A program made the translations under genes and the position numbers. DNA of 64,000 nucleotides from the NCBI GenBank assembly GCA_020635955.1, contig JACJYW010000004.1:186001-250000 (forward strand), written 5' to 3'. The notes under the pieces were generated by a model that ran no database searches, had not been told where the DNA came from, and saw only the letters and a list, made by a program, of their open reading frames with translations. Each line of letters opens with the position of its first letter. Within the stretch, counting starts at the first letter, position 1. Positions 42,898 to 53,351 of the stretch are shown here, piece by piece. Source of the DNA: Crocinitomicaceae bacterium. Its GTDB lineage: Bacteria > Bacteroidota > Bacteroidia > Flavobacteriales_D > Crocinitomicaceae.

Positions 42898-43935
42898 ATG
42901 AGTCAATACCAAAACGATCTGATCTTAAGAATGATCAATGGAGAAAAAACTGAACGTTATCCTGTTTGGTTGATGAGACAAGCTGGAAGAATTCTTCCTG
43001 AATACAGAGCTGTTCGCGCAAGTTTAAGTGGATTCAAAGAATTGGTGGAGACACCTGAAAGAGCAGCCGAAGTCACCATTCAACCCGTTGATCTTTTGGG
43101 CGTAGATGCTGCTATTATATTTTCAGACATACTTGTTGTGCCGGAAGCAATGGGCCTTCCCTATCAAATGATCGAAGCAAAGGGTCCATGGTTCGAGAAT
43201 ACCATTAAAAGTGAAGCTGATGTTTCAATGATCTCAGCAGATATTGATGTTGCTGATCGATTAGGATATGTAATTGACGCTATAAAGGTCACTAAAAAAG
43301 AATTGAATGGACGAGTGCCACTCATTGGATTTTGTGGAGCCCCATGGACAATTTTTTGTTACATGACGGAAGGACAGGGATCAAAAACTTTTTCAAAGCC
43401 AAAACGACTACTTTTTCAAGATCCGCAAATGGCTCACAAGGTTTTAGATATGATAACGGACGTGACCATAAAGTACCTAAAGCTCCAAATAGAGGCAGGT
43501 GCAGACATAGTTCAGATCTTTGATTCATGGTCAGGAATCCTTGGACCAAAAGAATATTCAGAGTTTGGAACGAAATATGTAAGAAGGATATGTGACGCGA
43601 TAACAGAAGTTCCTGTAACCGTTTTCGCAAAAGGTGCGTATTACGCTAGGAAGGAGTTAGGGGAATTGAGTTGTCAAACGATTGGATTGGATTGGAATAT
43701 GGACATTGCGGAGAGTAGAGCACTTGTTGGTCCAAATAAAACTTTACAAGGAAATCTAGACCCATGTGTGCTTTATGCAGATTTCAAAACGATCGAAGAA
43801 AAAACTAAAAACTTGCTAAATTCTTTTGGTAATCAAAGGCATATAGCTAATTTAGGCCACGGTGTTTATCCGGATACAGACCCTGAAAAAGTTAAATGCT
43901 TTATTGAAACCGTAAAAGGATTTGCGACAAACTAA
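42898..43935 (+). CDS. hemE: Uroporphyrinogen decarboxylase
   Basis: A 345-residue cytosolic enzyme that converts uroporphyrinogen III to coproporphyrinogen III. The substrate-binding WLMRQAGRILPEYR (family signature), FSDILVVPEAMGL, GFCGAPWTIFCYMTEG and the C-terminal GHGVYPDTDPEKV are all present. It lies four bases after ung, so both may be on one transcript. hemB is at the left window edge, about 42 kb away. Confidence 0.97.
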   Translation: MSQYQNDLILRMINGEKTERYPVWLMRQAGRILPEYRAVRASLSGFKELVETPERAAEVTIQPVDLLGVDAAIIFSDILVVPEAMGLPYQMIEAKGPWFENTIKSEADVSMISADIDVADRLGYVIDAIKVTKKELNGRVPLIGFCGAPWTIFCYMTEGQGSKTFSKPKRLLFQDPQMAHKVLDMITDVTIKYLKLQIEAGADIVQIFDSWSGILGPKEYSEFGTKYVRRICDAITEVPVTVFAKGAYYARKELGELSCQTIGLDWNMDIAESRALVGPNKTLQGNLDPCVLYADFKTIEEKTKNLLNSFGNQRHIANLGHGVYPDTDPEKVKCFIETVKGFATN

Positions 43936-43946
43936 AATTTAGAAAA

Positions 43947-45086
43947 ATGAAAAAAATTGCGATTTCGTTATTGACGTTGAGTGTTGGAATCTTCTCTGTT
44001 GCTCAGGATGACCAGAATATGGTTGAAAATCCTGGATTTGAGCAAATTGAAGGAAAGATCAAAAGAGAAGGAGCTATCAATGTTGCCATTGGTTGGATGT
44101 CTCCAACGAAAGCAGCTGCAGATCTATATGCAGGAAAAATCAAAGGAGATCTTGGAACTCCTCAAAACTTTGTAGGATATGAAGAACCACATGGTGGTCA
44201 AAACTATGCTGGTATAAGAGTTTTCTCATACAATGATAAAGAACCAAGACAATACATCTCAACTAAATTGAAACTTCCGTTGAGAAAAGATGCTACTTAT
44301 TGCGTAAAATTCTATGTAAACCTTGCTGAAGGTTCTAAGTACGCTTCAAACAACATTGGCGTTAACTTCTCCAAAAAACAATATAATATTGATGAGAATA
44401 AAAGCATCATGACTACTACTGAAGTAATGCATAAAGACAATCCTGTTTTTAACGGTTACTTTGGATGGGAAGAGATCTGTGGAACTTACGTTGCTGAAGG
44501 TGGAGAAAAATTCTTAACGATAGGAAACTTTTTCTCGAATGGAGAAACTGGTAATCAACGTTTGAAAAAAGTAAAAGATTTTACCGGAACTTCTGTAATG
44601 TCTGCTTACTATTACATTGATGATATCTCTGTTGTCATGTTAGATGATGGTGAAGAGTGTGATTGTCAAATTAACGAACATAAAGTAAAAACTGAGTATA
44701 TCTATGAAGTTTCTCCGGTTAACCCTGAAGGAATGAAAGATGATCAGATTGTGAAGTATACAGAGCTTTACTTTGGATATGGGAAATCTGACTTTACTAA
44801 ATCTGATTTTGAACACCTAAAGAATATTGAGACTGTTATGAACGCTAATGCTAACTACAAACTAACCATCAACTCTCACATGGATTCAGATGAGGCAGAT
44901 GATGAAGATTGCATTGGACTTGACAAAACAAGAGCTGAGGAAGTTAAAAAACACTTAGTTTCAAAAGGTATTGCAGCAGATAGGATCTTTGTTAAAACCT
45001 ATGGTGCTGAACAACCTTTGGATTCATCTGGTTCAGAGATTGGACAAGCGAAAAACAGACGCATTACCTTTGTCTTAGGGCAATAG
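43947..45086 (+). CDS. OmpA-family protein with N-terminal CBM-like domain
   Basis: A 379-residue protein: signal peptide (MKKIAISLLTLSVGIFSVAQ), a beta-rich domain starting MVENPGFEQIEGKI (about 25-230), as in many surface proteins that begin with this NPGFE motif, and a C-terminal OmpA-like domain (about 265-379: LYFGYGKSDFTKSDFEHL, KTRAEEVKKHLVSKGI, NRRITFVL) for peptidoglycan binding. Gap to hemE is 11 bases; the terminator at 45109 ends the unit. Confidence 0.85.
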   Translation: MKKIAISLLTLSVGIFSVAQDDQNMVENPGFEQIEGKIKREGAINVAIGWMSPTKAAADLYAGKIKGDLGTPQNFVGYEEPHGGQNYAGIRVFSYNDKEPRQYISTKLKLPLRKDATYCVKFYVNLAEGSKYASNNIGVNFSKKQYNIDENKSIMTTTEVMHKDNPVFNGYFGWEEICGTYVAEGGEKFLTIGNFFSNGETGNQRLKKVKDFTGTSVMSAYYYIDDISVVMLDDGEECDCQINEHKVKTEYIYEVSPVNPEGMKDDQIVKYTELYFGYGKSDFTKSDFEHLKNIETVMNANANYKLTINSHMDSDEADDEDCIGLDKTRAEEVKKHLVSKGIAADRIFVKTYGAEQPLDSSGSEIGQAKNRRITFVLGQ

Positions 45087-45108
45087 TAAACTGAAGAATA
45101 TTAAGAAG

Positions 45109-45142
45109 CCAGTCATTGAAAATCAATGACTGGTTTTTTTTT
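45109..45142 (+). terminator. Rho-independent terminator
   Basis: CCAGTCATTGA / TCAATGACTGG around AAA, then nine T. Confidence 0.9.
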
Positions 45143-45167
45143 ACCATATTTGACAAACCTTGAAAGT

Positions 45168-46481
45168 ATGATCCAAAAAGGAGATAAAAAAATATGGAGA
45201 GCCTGGACTTTTTATGATTGGGCCAATTCAGTATATCCCCTTGTTATTTCAACCGCAATCTTTCCGGTTTTTTACTCTAAGCAAACGAGCATTGTTAATG
45301 AGGAAACATGTGAAATAGTTAATGATAAAGTTTTATTCTTTGGAGCTGAAGTATCGAATACAGTGTTGTATTCCTGGATCGTAGCAGCTTCATTTATTGC
45401 AGTGATCATTCTTTCACCCATACTCTCAGGAGTTGCTGATTATTCGGGGAGTAAAAAGAAATTCCTCAAGTTCTTTTGTTATTTAGGTGCGATATCAACT
45501 GCAACCCTGTTTTTCTTTAATCCCGAGCGATTAGAATTAAGCATGCTTAGCCTTTTCTTTGCAAGTTTGGGATTCTGGAATAGTTTGGTATTCTACAATG
45601 CGTATTTACCTGAAATTGCTGAACCAAAAGATCATGATAAGCTAAGTGCAAAAGGGTTCTCCATGGGTTACATTGGAAGCGTTATCCTCTTAGTAACTTG
45701 TTTGGTACTGATCATGGTATTTAAGGTACCAGCTACCTATTGTTTCGTACTTACTGGTATTTGGTGGATAGGCTTTGCTCAAATTACCTATAGAAGTTTA
45801 CCCAACCCGACCAGCAGTAACAAAATTACCAGAAAGATCCTGGGAGATGGATTCAGGGAATTGAAAAAGGCCTGGAAATTCATCCGTTCAACTGTAAGGT
45901 TAAAAAGATATCTATTGGCATTTTTCTTACTTAGTATGGGTGTTCAAACTGTTATGTTGATGGCAGTATTGTTTGCGGAGAAGGTAGTTTTCAAATGCGG
46001 AGATTCTGCAGGACTGATCATAGCTGTTCTTTTGATTCAGCTAGTGGCTGTTTTAGGCGCTTTCCTTTTCAGTCGATCTTCTAAAAAATTCGGAAATATT
46101 AAAACATTAGGTGGCGCTCTTGTGATTTGGGTTGCCTGTTGTGCAGGTGCATACAGAATTGTGGACACTCCGATAGAATTTTATGTCTTAGCAGGTGTTG
46201 TGGGATTAGTTATGGGTGGTACTCAAGCATTAAGTAGATCTACTTATTCAAAATTCCTGCCTGAAACGACAGAGACTGCTTCATTCTTTAGCTTTTATGA
46301 CATTACGGAGAAAATAGGAATAGTCATTGGAATGATCATTTTTGGTGCTTCTGAAATTATTTTCGGAGATATTAGATCATCTGTTCTTTCTCTGGTAATA
46401 TTCTTTGGATTAGGAATTATAGCGTTAATGTTTGTTCCCAAGAAAGAGAACCATACCATTCCGGAATCAGATCAACATTAA
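45168..46481 (+). CDS. MFS transporter of the UMF1/Atg22-like group
   Basis: A 437-residue protein with 12 predicted membrane helices. The opening KIWRAWTFYDWANSVYPLVI and GVADYSGSKKKFLKF are typical of the UMF1 (Atg22-like) branch of the major facilitator superfamily; later GGTQALSRSTYSKFLPE fits too. ATG 45168 used; the frame to 45126 falls inside the terminator. Substrate unknown (amino acids or other metabolites). Confidence 0.85.
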   Translation: MIQKGDKKIWRAWTFYDWANSVYPLVISTAIFPVFYSKQTSIVNEETCEIVNDKVLFFGAEVSNTVLYSWIVAASFIAVIILSPILSGVADYSGSKKKFLKFFCYLGAISTATLFFFNPERLELSMLSLFFASLGFWNSLVFYNAYLPEIAEPKDHDKLSAKGFSMGYIGSVILLVTCLVLIMVFKVPATYCFVLTGIWWIGFAQITYRSLPNPTSSNKITRKILGDGFRELKKAWKFIRSTVRLKRYLLAFFLLSMGVQTVMLMAVLFAEKVVFKCGDSAGLIIAVLLIQLVAVLGAFLFSRSSKKFGNIKTLGGALVIWVACCAGAYRIVDTPIEFYVLAGVVGLVMGGTQALSRSTYSKFLPETTETASFFSFYDITEKIGIVIGMIIFGASEIIFGDIRSSVLSLVIFFGLGIIALMFVPKKENHTIPESDQH

Positions 46482-46811
46482 TTATTGGGCACATTTAACA
46501 CAGTACCTACTCTGCGGTATTAATATAATCCTTTGGATAGGAATCTGACTGTTACATTTTGCGCACTTACCAAAATCCGGATCATTTACATTTGACAAAG
46601 CAAATTGCAGATTTTTAAGTTTAGTCTCTGCCTTTCTCAATGCGGCTTCATTAATAGCCTTATTATTGATCGCATCCATTCTGGACACCCTACCGATAGC
46701 ACAATCAGGCTCAATAGGCTGAGTAGATTCCTTTAATTCCCGAATGTGTTCAGATGTTTTTTTGATTTCAGCTTTCAATAACACCTCAATATCAACTTCC
46801 ACTTTACTCAT
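46482..46811 (-). CDS. TraR/DksA-type zinc-finger protein
   Basis: A 109-residue protein: a coiled-coil region (EVLLKAEIKKTSEHIRELKES), a conserved IGRVSRMDAINNKAINEAALR segment, then a C4 zinc finger CAKCNSQIPIQRI...YCVKCA. DksA relatives bind RNA polymerase's secondary channel. Short forms are frequent in Bacteroidota. Convergent with the MFS gene. Confidence 0.85.
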   Translation of the reverse strand: MSKVEVDIEVLLKAEIKKTSEHIRELKESTQPIEPDCAIGRVSRMDAINNKAINEAALRKAETKLKNLQFALSNVNDPDFGKCAKCNSQIPIQRIILIPQSRYCVKCAQ

Positions 46812-46978
46812 GATACTTTAAATCTACCAAGGAAATATGAATTTTCCTACATCACCAGAAGATTTGCAAGAATGAGGATCTTGATCAATACATACAATAG
46901 GTCAACACTTTTCATAGCTCGTTCTTTTAAAGACATAAAAGAACATGGAGTATAGGCTTAACCCTTTGACTAAAAGAT

Positions 46979-48010
46979 TTAGGAATGGTTTAATCTCGAT
47001 CTGATCTTTTTAATGATCCAGCGAATGAAAACAAATGTTAACGCTCCGAATAATACTCCCCACCAAAAAGACCAACTGAGTAAAGTATTTTTAATGTGCA
47101 AGGGAAGAAGCCTCCAATTGAATGGTTTCCTGCCCACATTATCCTGCCAAAACTGAACATTATAAGTTGGCAATGGAGCTAAATCCTGCCCAGTTAAACT
47201 ATGCGTTGTAAAATTTACTTGTCCGTCATTTACAGAAACTTGCAACATGGCATCTCTTTTCAATCCCCTGATGGCTGTAGCAATGTAGGTCACATTGGCA
47301 TCCTCATGATAGAAAAATGAAGCTGGTGCTTCTCCTAACGAACCTGAGAACCAAAACACTGAACTCTTCTTTGCTATTTTCTCGATTAAAGGATAGACCT
47401 CTGATTCAAAATTATTAGTCAAAATAGATTGGGTATTATCTTCAAAGATCCCATCCATTTCCGCATACATTCCTTTCCAGATAGTTCTGTGCGTATAGAT
47501 AAAAACATTATCATAATTATTCTCCGTTGCTTTCAATAGAAAATCCAATTGATCTTCATCCAAATCACCATCATTCATCTCTGTATCAAATACAATGTGG
47601 AGATCGTTCCCTAATTCAAAATAGAAATTCGTTTCACCAAAATGGTCCTGATAAATGTTATCCGTTAGATCATGATTTCCAACTGCATTTACTAACGGAA
47701 TTTCAAGATCTTTGAATAGCGATTCCTCATAATTGGGAATGTCATTCGTAACATCCAGAAAAAGATCCCCTAATGACACTAACATCACCCCTCCTTCGTC
47801 ATTTATCCAATCTAAGTGAGCTAAAAGAGTGTTTACGGGATAGCCCGTGGTGTTTGAAGACTGACCATGAAAATGTCCGCTAACCGTGAAGGAATAATCT
47901 CCGGTACTATCAGTTACCACCTCTTTTTGATTGAAAGGTGAGACATACTGGCCTAAACACAAAGTTTGAGCTGCAACTATGAATCCTATTATAAATGAGG
48001 CTACTCTCAA
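46979..48010 (-). CDS. Exported metallophosphoesterase with C-terminal membrane helix
   Basis: A 343-residue protein: signal peptide (ASFIIGFIVAAQTLCLG), calcineurin-like phosphoesterase domain (GHFHGQSS at about 46, VSLGDLFLD about 79, GNHDLTD about 114, YTHRTIWKG about 170) and a C-terminal TM helix with a basic tail (LLFGALTFVFIRWIIKKIRSR). It probably acts in the periplasm, anchored in the inner membrane. The start overlaps the preceding CotH-like gene by four bases, at the end of the surface-polymer operon. Confidence 0.82.
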   Translation of the reverse strand: MRVASFIIGFIVAAQTLCLGQYVSPFNQKEVVTDSTGDYSFTVSGHFHGQSSNTTGYPVNTLLAHLDWINDEGGVMLVSLGDLFLDVTNDIPNYEESLFKDLEIPLVNAVGNHDLTDNIYQDHFGETNFYFELGNDLHIVFDTEMNDGDLDEDQLDFLLKATENNYDNVFIYTHRTIWKGMYAEMDGIFEDNTQSILTNNFESEVYPLIEKIAKKSSVFWFSGSLGEAPASFFYHEDANVTYIATAIRGLKRDAMLQVSVNDGQVNFTTHSLTGQDLAPLPTYNVQFWQDNVGRKPFNWRLLPLHIKNTLLSWSFWWGVLFGALTFVFIRWIIKKIRSRLNHS

Positions 48011-50379
48011 GTCTTTACTAAATTATTAACCTTCATCTCTGATTTGTACAATTGATAAGATGATGATCCCGGTAAGGCCGTATTCAAATCTACTTTAAAA
48101 CCTAATTTTGAATTCGTAATTACAGAGCTAATAAATTTCATCTCAGACGAATTATTTAACTCAATTACTGTTTCAAGTTTATCAATACTCCCATTCCAAC
48201 ACAATAGCTGTGAAATACGATCCAGGTTGGCAAATTCATCAAATCCATTCACTTTACAAGTTCGAATCTTAATATCAGACCCAACACTAAATAGTAAGGT
48301 GTCACCGTGATTTGCAGTAAGGTCTTCTATGTAAACCATAGATCGCTCAAACTTACCCAATGAATGCAATGAGCCACCATTAAAATTGTTAACCACCACA
48401 TCACCTTTATAAGAATGAATTACGTAGTCATTTATATCGGCGAATGTTGAATTGAGAAGCTTACAAGTTCCGCCAAATACATCAATCACCCTATTTGCCT
48501 TATCCATAAAAAGATGATTCACCTTAAGGACGCCGGTTTCCTGAACTATAATTACAGATTCAGGTTGATCAGTTTGTAGGACTATTGGGAAATCCACATC
48601 TCCGTAAAAATCTAGTTCTCCTTCAACGATAATTCTGCCATTTTTCACAAAACTAACTTCCTGACCATGTGTAAACTGTAATTTTGAATTTACTGGAATG
48701 GAAATAACCTTGTCAATACACACCTGATCCGTATTGAAATAAAACGAATTTTCATCTTTATTAAAAGTTACACCATGCACATCTCCAATTGAAGTTTGGT
48801 CTTTCTGTTCTACATGCTGAATTTCTCCCTTATATGAGGGATATTGATTTACTTCTACTTTGAATTTGTTGGCAGAGCCAGGAATTCTACAAAACAACTC
48901 TAGCTTTTTCACTTCTCCATATTTATTCGAAATAGCTAAAGGATAGTATTTTGCAAAGGTATTTCTTTGTTTAGCTGGCAGATAAACGTTCTTCATCTTA
49001 AGCTTTTCCTTGTCATTAATTTCCAGCTTATAGATCTCAATTGGAAAATCCGAAACAGGTGCTAAACTCAAATAAATGGAATCTTCAGTGATATTATTAA
49101 CGAAAGCATGCAATGGTTTGGGAAGTTGCAGATTATGTCGAATTAACTCAATGTTTTCAAAATAGGGATCAAATGAGAATTTCCGATAAGGCCACTCTAT
49201 TGCCAGGATGGCCAATTTCTGATCAAGTTCAGGTTGAATTTCATCCATGAAACTTCTGAAATATTCTTCTGAAGCAATACGCTCAAGATGTTCGATATAA
49301 AGACTAAAAAATTCCATATCTGAGAAGATTTTATCATGATAATCCATAACATCAGATGCATTAGGAATACGTTGACCAGCTATAAATTCAGATTTTCTAA
49401 CTGAGAAACTTTCATAGCCCACCGGTTCTACTCTTTCAGTTCTTGAATTATAGTAGAATTTTATATCGCTCCAATCCAGTGAGTGATAACCACCAACTAA
49501 ATCTATAATGGCGTGAAAACGAGCTAATTTATCCAGATCAAATACCTGTGATGCCGACAATGAATCTCTTCTGAATGCTTCAAGCAAAGAGGCTCCTTTA
49601 ATATATGTATCAACCAAATAAGGATCTTCTTTCACTACTCCCTGATCGTAAGGTTCAGGAAAAGAGGTACTATAATCGGAGTATTCTTCATCCAGGTAGA
49701 TTCTTTTGAGCTCATCAATTCTGTTCTCCCAATAAAGTTCAGGATTCCATCTTAAAATTGCCCCTTTAGGTCGATCGTTATGCGCCAATACATGTTGACC
49801 AAAATGTTCTTCAATCGCATATATTCCCTTCGTCTCATTATTAATAGACAGATCAATAAAATCATAATTCAGATGAATGACCTCCTCTTTCTTCAATAGT
49901 TGATGATACACCCATTCGTAAGCATAGTTTCTCGTTCCGGGATGCTGAAGTGAAAACCTATACATTCCAAGAATCGGTTCATCTGATTTAACTCGATAAG
50001 ACCATTTATCACCTTCAAGATGATCAGTCATATGTCCTTTTAGTCGAATTTGACCTTTCGATTGAAAATCATTTTGTTCAATGGCACAATCAACATAATT
50101 ATCTCCAATATTAATTTGTACTCCTCTTTCAAGAGCTTCCTCTCTCTTCCCTTTTAAAAATTCAAAATCAGCATCAGAAATATTAATGTTTATCGCAACC
50201 GGATCAGCATTCTTTTTTCTATCCAAATTATTCCAGTAATTCGAGACAAAATCGCCTGCATTCTCGTATCCATAGTTTTTTATTTGGCGGTTGAAGAAAT
50301 AGATGGCAACGGATAAAACAACTAACACCAACAGCACTAGTCTTAACGAAAGTTTTTTGAAATCTATCCTTTTAAACAT
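48007..50379 (-). CDS. CotH-like protein with C-terminal beta-helix-like region
   Basis: A 790-residue protein with one N-terminal membrane helix (LVLLVLVVLSVAIYFF). Residues ~70-420 are CotH-like (GQIRLKGHMTDHLEGDKWSYRVK, INNETKGIYAIEEHFGQHVL, DWSDIKFYYNSRTERVEP). The Asp pair of the canonical CotH kinase active site (WYFALNDLD in the neighbour) is not evident here. Residues ~560-780 form repeated short strands, like a right-handed parallel beta-helix. Overlaps Wzy-like gene by eight bases. A catalytically inactive or substrate-binding paralogue is possible (inference). Confidence 0.75.
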   Translation of the reverse strand: MFKRIDFKKLSLRLVLLVLVVLSVAIYFFNRQIKNYGYENAGDFVSNYWNNLDRKKNADPVAININISDADFEFLKGKREEALERGVQINIGDNYVDCAIEQNDFQSKGQIRLKGHMTDHLEGDKWSYRVKSDEPILGMYRFSLQHPGTRNYAYEWVYHQLLKKEEVIHLNYDFIDLSINNETKGIYAIEEHFGQHVLAHNDRPKGAILRWNPELYWENRIDELKRIYLDEEYSDYSTSFPEPYDQGVVKEDPYLVDTYIKGASLLEAFRRDSLSASQVFDLDKLARFHAIIDLVGGYHSLDWSDIKFYYNSRTERVEPVGYESFSVRKSEFIAGQRIPNASDVMDYHDKIFSDMEFFSLYIEHLERIASEEYFRSFMDEIQPELDQKLAILAIEWPYRKFSFDPYFENIELIRHNLQLPKPLHAFVNNITEDSIYLSLAPVSDFPIEIYKLEINDKEKLKMKNVYLPAKQRNTFAKYYPLAISNKYGEVKKLELFCRIPGSANKFKVEVNQYPSYKGEIQHVEQKDQTSIGDVHGVTFNKDENSFYFNTDQVCIDKVISIPVNSKLQFTHGQEVSFVKNGRIIVEGELDFYGDVDFPIVLQTDQPESVIIVQETGVLKVNHLFMDKANRVIDVFGGTCKLLNSTFADINDYVIHSYKGDVVVNNFNGGSLHSLGKFERSMVYIEDLTANHGDTLLFSVGSDIKIRTCKVNGFDEFANLDRISQLLCWNGSIDKLETVIELNNSSEMKFISSVITNSKLGFKVDLNTALPGSSSYQLYKSEMKVNNLVKT

Positions 50380-51733
50380 ATGACACCTCTATTTCTGACG
50401 AACTATCCTCAACCTTTGCTTCTTCCTCTACTTCTTCACTAACATAATTTTGAGCCACGATAGTAAAGATGATGAGCAAAATTATTGTAAATGGATTCAA
50501 TGATGCAACTAGCCACGATTCGTAAATAATATTAAAGAAAATTGATACCATTATTGCGAGAGCGATCCTATTTTTCTTAAATCCATCAATCATTAATTTC
50601 ACTAATGCTCCAAAATAAGCAACAACGCCTATTATACCCGTATCAAACCACATGGACAAATAGGAATTGTGCACCCCACCATCATGTCCTTCCATTTGCA
50701 ACCAGTAGTAATTTGGACGCATCACATTCTCATCATTACCAAATCCACCACCTATGAAGAAATAATCTTGTATTTGATCCCAGGCAAAAACCCAGGCTAT
50801 GACTCTTCCCGAGCCTTCTTCTAATGTGTCAATTCTAAAATATTCCTCCATTCCAAAAAAGGCTACGGTCTCAATTAGGAATACTGTCACAAACTCATTA
50901 AAACTAATGAAAGCTACCACTACAATTACTCCAATGAACCAATTGATCTTTATAGCTCGATAGGTTAAATAAAATAACAGGATTGACATCATTCCATTTC
51001 TAGATCCTGACCATATTACAGATATTAGGATTATGGATAATACGTACCAACGTTCCTTTTTAGTTAGTTGAATCAAGCCTTTCTCTTCTAACAATATCCA
51101 CAATATGAATGTTAAGTTTAAAAATATACCAACCCCATTAGGGTTTCCAAATATTCCTTTAAATCGAGTTGTACTCTCCAAAATTCCAATTTGAGGTATT
51201 GCAAATCCCAATACAACCCCAATGGATAACATCCCGATTATGTACGTAAAGAGTGACATCCAAAATAATTGTCCCTGCTCTTTAGCTAATAAATTGACAT
51301 ACAATGGAATCGTTATGTACATCAGAACAAATGAGATGGTTTTCTGAATTCCAACTTGTAGATTTAAAGAATAGTTCAATGCAATTATAGCAATGAGAAA
51401 AAAGGGAATAAAATAGATCAGGAACTTAGGAAAAGGCTTAAATCTTTCTCTATACATGAGAAAAAAACCAAACATGAAAAGAGGTACTAATGGTTTTAGA
51501 TCTTTTGCAAATTGAAGATCTGCATAGGTCGCATTTTTAACCGGAATGTAATCTGACAAAATAAGGATCCAGATAGCAGAAATTAAAAGCTCAAAAAACC
51601 TTTGCTTAAGGCCAAACATTAATAACACAACAGGGAATATCACATAAATAGTAGGATCTACCCAAACCCCCATGACATACATGAAGATCAGGATCATGAT
51701 AAATTGTGAATGCTCTTTGTACGCCTCTATCAT
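50372..51733 (-). CDS. O-antigen ligase/polymerase-like membrane protein
   Basis: A 453-residue protein with about 11 membrane helices and the WaaL/Wzy-type pattern: RFKGIFGNPNGVGIFL, SGSRNGMMSILLFYL, GSGRVIAWVFAWDQI, GGVHNSYLSMWFDTG (large periplasmic-loop His). Fits ligases or polymerases of lipid-linked glycans. The tail is acidic (VSEEVEEEAKVEDSSSE). It overlaps the downstream CotH-like gene and begins one base after the CotH kinase stop. Confidence 0.85.
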   Translation of the reverse strand: MIEAYKEHSQFIMILIFMYVMGVWVDPTIYVIFPVVLLMFGLKQRFFELLISAIWILILSDYIPVKNATYADLQFAKDLKPLVPLFMFGFFLMYRERFKPFPKFLIYFIPFFLIAIIALNYSLNLQVGIQKTISFVLMYITIPLYVNLLAKEQGQLFWMSLFTYIIGMLSIGVVLGFAIPQIGILESTTRFKGIFGNPNGVGIFLNLTFILWILLEEKGLIQLTKKERWYVLSIILISVIWSGSRNGMMSILLFYLTYRAIKINWFIGVIVVVAFISFNEFVTVFLIETVAFFGMEEYFRIDTLEEGSGRVIAWVFAWDQIQDYFFIGGGFGNDENVMRPNYYWLQMEGHDGGVHNSYLSMWFDTGIIGVVAYFGALVKLMIDGFKKNRIALAIMVSIFFNIIYESWLVASLNPFTIILLIIFTIVAQNYVSEEVEEEAKVEDSSSEIEVSYV

Positions 51734-51734
51734 G

Positions 51735-53351
51735 TTACAATTCTTCTATTTGCTTTAGATACACTACTTTTCTATCTAAAAGATACTTCAGATTTTTCTG
51801 ACAATTCGTTTCCCAAATTTCTTTCGATTCAATTGACCGCCACCTATCGATCTCATTTTGAATTTTCAATTCATAGGTTAATTTCAATTTTTCATACTCG
51901 TTTAAAACTCTTGATTCATTTAAGAACTTTTCTACATTTTTTCTTGCCCTATCTTTAAATTTCTCTTTAAAATCTTCGCTTTTCATCATTAGCTGAAACA
52001 ACTTCCCAAAATTGGAAGCAGAGTTATCTAACTTTTTAAATGCGTTAAATTCAATATTCGATTCACCCGGATAAGCTAATGAATAATCAAGGTCATTTAG
52101 AGCAAAATACCATTGGTCATTCTTAATATGATACATGGTCACATTATTCAACGGCCAATCATTATTTCCAAAATAGGTTTCGAAAAACAAATAATCCATG
52201 AAGGACTTAAGACTAATTTCATTCTTTATCTCTTCATACATTTCATTATTAACTTCTTCTGATTTTGACCATCCAGAAATGTTATCGATCAATTCTTTCT
52301 GTTTTTTCTCACCTCCTGATTTTAGCTCAAAATTTCCGCCATCTACTATGGTTACATCCTCTCTTTTACATTTATGATAACCGGCTATATAATTGCGGTC
52401 AATTCTCTCTCTCAAATTATATTCTCCCCAATAATTACCGTTCAGGAATACCGTAACTGGTTCCCCTTTTTGGACCAAAACTTTTGATCCTTCCGCTAAA
52501 TTCTGCATCAGTAGATCTGCAAACATGGTCTCGGTATTATCATTTCCTGAATGACGAATTACGAGTGATTCATATTTCTTCAAGCCTTTTTCACCAAAAA
52601 ATCTGAATTTGAACTGACCTGCTCCGTATTGATTCCTGGCGTAGATCCTAAATGATTTTTGAGGAAACCCTCTTGTGGCATTTCCACTAATTCGAATACC
52701 ACAATTCTGATCAAATTCAATTTTACCATTTCGCTCTAATTGTATATTCACCTCACGTTCCCATTCTATTCCTCTTTCCATATAATTGGCATTTCTATAG
52801 TACCAACTCTTATAAAATCCCTGGTCATTCCAGGATGATTTTCCATCTACAAGTAAACCTTCAACTTCATCAAAAAACCCCTGCTGTGATCCAGAAATAT
52901 ATAACGCACTTCCTTCTTTTAGAATAGGGTCAACAATAAATGTCTGATTTTCGGATTTAACCTTTTTATTTGGATCAATAACGAATATCATTACCGATTT
53001 AACCTCCTTAACATTTGCGGCTGAAGGTCTCCACCTTACTGAAGAAGGGATGTTTTTTACATTGTTGCTTCTAATAGTACTTGTTGGAAGTGAATTTCCT
53101 GCTTCCACAAAATGATCTCCTCCATCTACAGAATAATAAATAAAGTTTGAAGGATTATAGGTAGAAAATGAACTGATCTCCTGGTCTCTATATTCAATTT
53201 TCAGGTTATTTTCTAAAACTAATTCTTGAGGAAATTTTTCCGGATGTTCTTCGCTAAAACTGACTAATCCAGCATGCCATGAAACCAGGAGTAAGGTAAT
53301 ACTCAAGGTAAAAAACAATAATAGTCTATCGACCTTAAGTTTTTTAAGCAT
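51735..53351 (-). CDS. CotH kinase family protein
   Basis: A 538-residue protein with an N-terminal membrane helix (LLLFFTLSITLLLVSWHAGL), then a small Ig-like region and CotH kinase domain: RISGNATRGFPQKSFRIYAR, VTVFLNGNYWGEYNLRERID, ETYFGNNDWPLNNVTMYH, WYFALNDLDYSLAY (Asp pair of the active site). CotH of Bacillus phosphorylates spore-coat proteins. Acts outside the cytoplasm. In other bacteria CotH genes sit with DUF4956 and polyphosphate polymerase genes. Start overlaps the preceding membrane gene by eight bases. Confidence 0.87.
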   Translation of the reverse strand: MLKKLKVDRLLLFFTLSITLLLVSWHAGLVSFSEEHPEKFPQELVLENNLKIEYRDQEISSFSTYNPSNFIYYSVDGGDHFVEAGNSLPTSTIRSNNVKNIPSSVRWRPSAANVKEVKSVMIFVIDPNKKVKSENQTFIVDPILKEGSALYISGSQQGFFDEVEGLLVDGKSSWNDQGFYKSWYYRNANYMERGIEWEREVNIQLERNGKIEFDQNCGIRISGNATRGFPQKSFRIYARNQYGAGQFKFRFFGEKGLKKYESLVIRHSGNDNTETMFADLLMQNLAEGSKVLVQKGEPVTVFLNGNYWGEYNLRERIDRNYIAGYHKCKREDVTIVDGGNFELKSGGEKKQKELIDNISGWSKSEEVNNEMYEEIKNEISLKSFMDYLFFETYFGNNDWPLNNVTMYHIKNDQWYFALNDLDYSLAYPGESNIEFNAFKKLDNSASNFGKLFQLMMKSEDFKEKFKDRARKNVEKFLNESRVLNEYEKLKLTYELKIQNEIDRWRSIESKEIWETNCQKNLKYLLDRKVVYLKQIEEL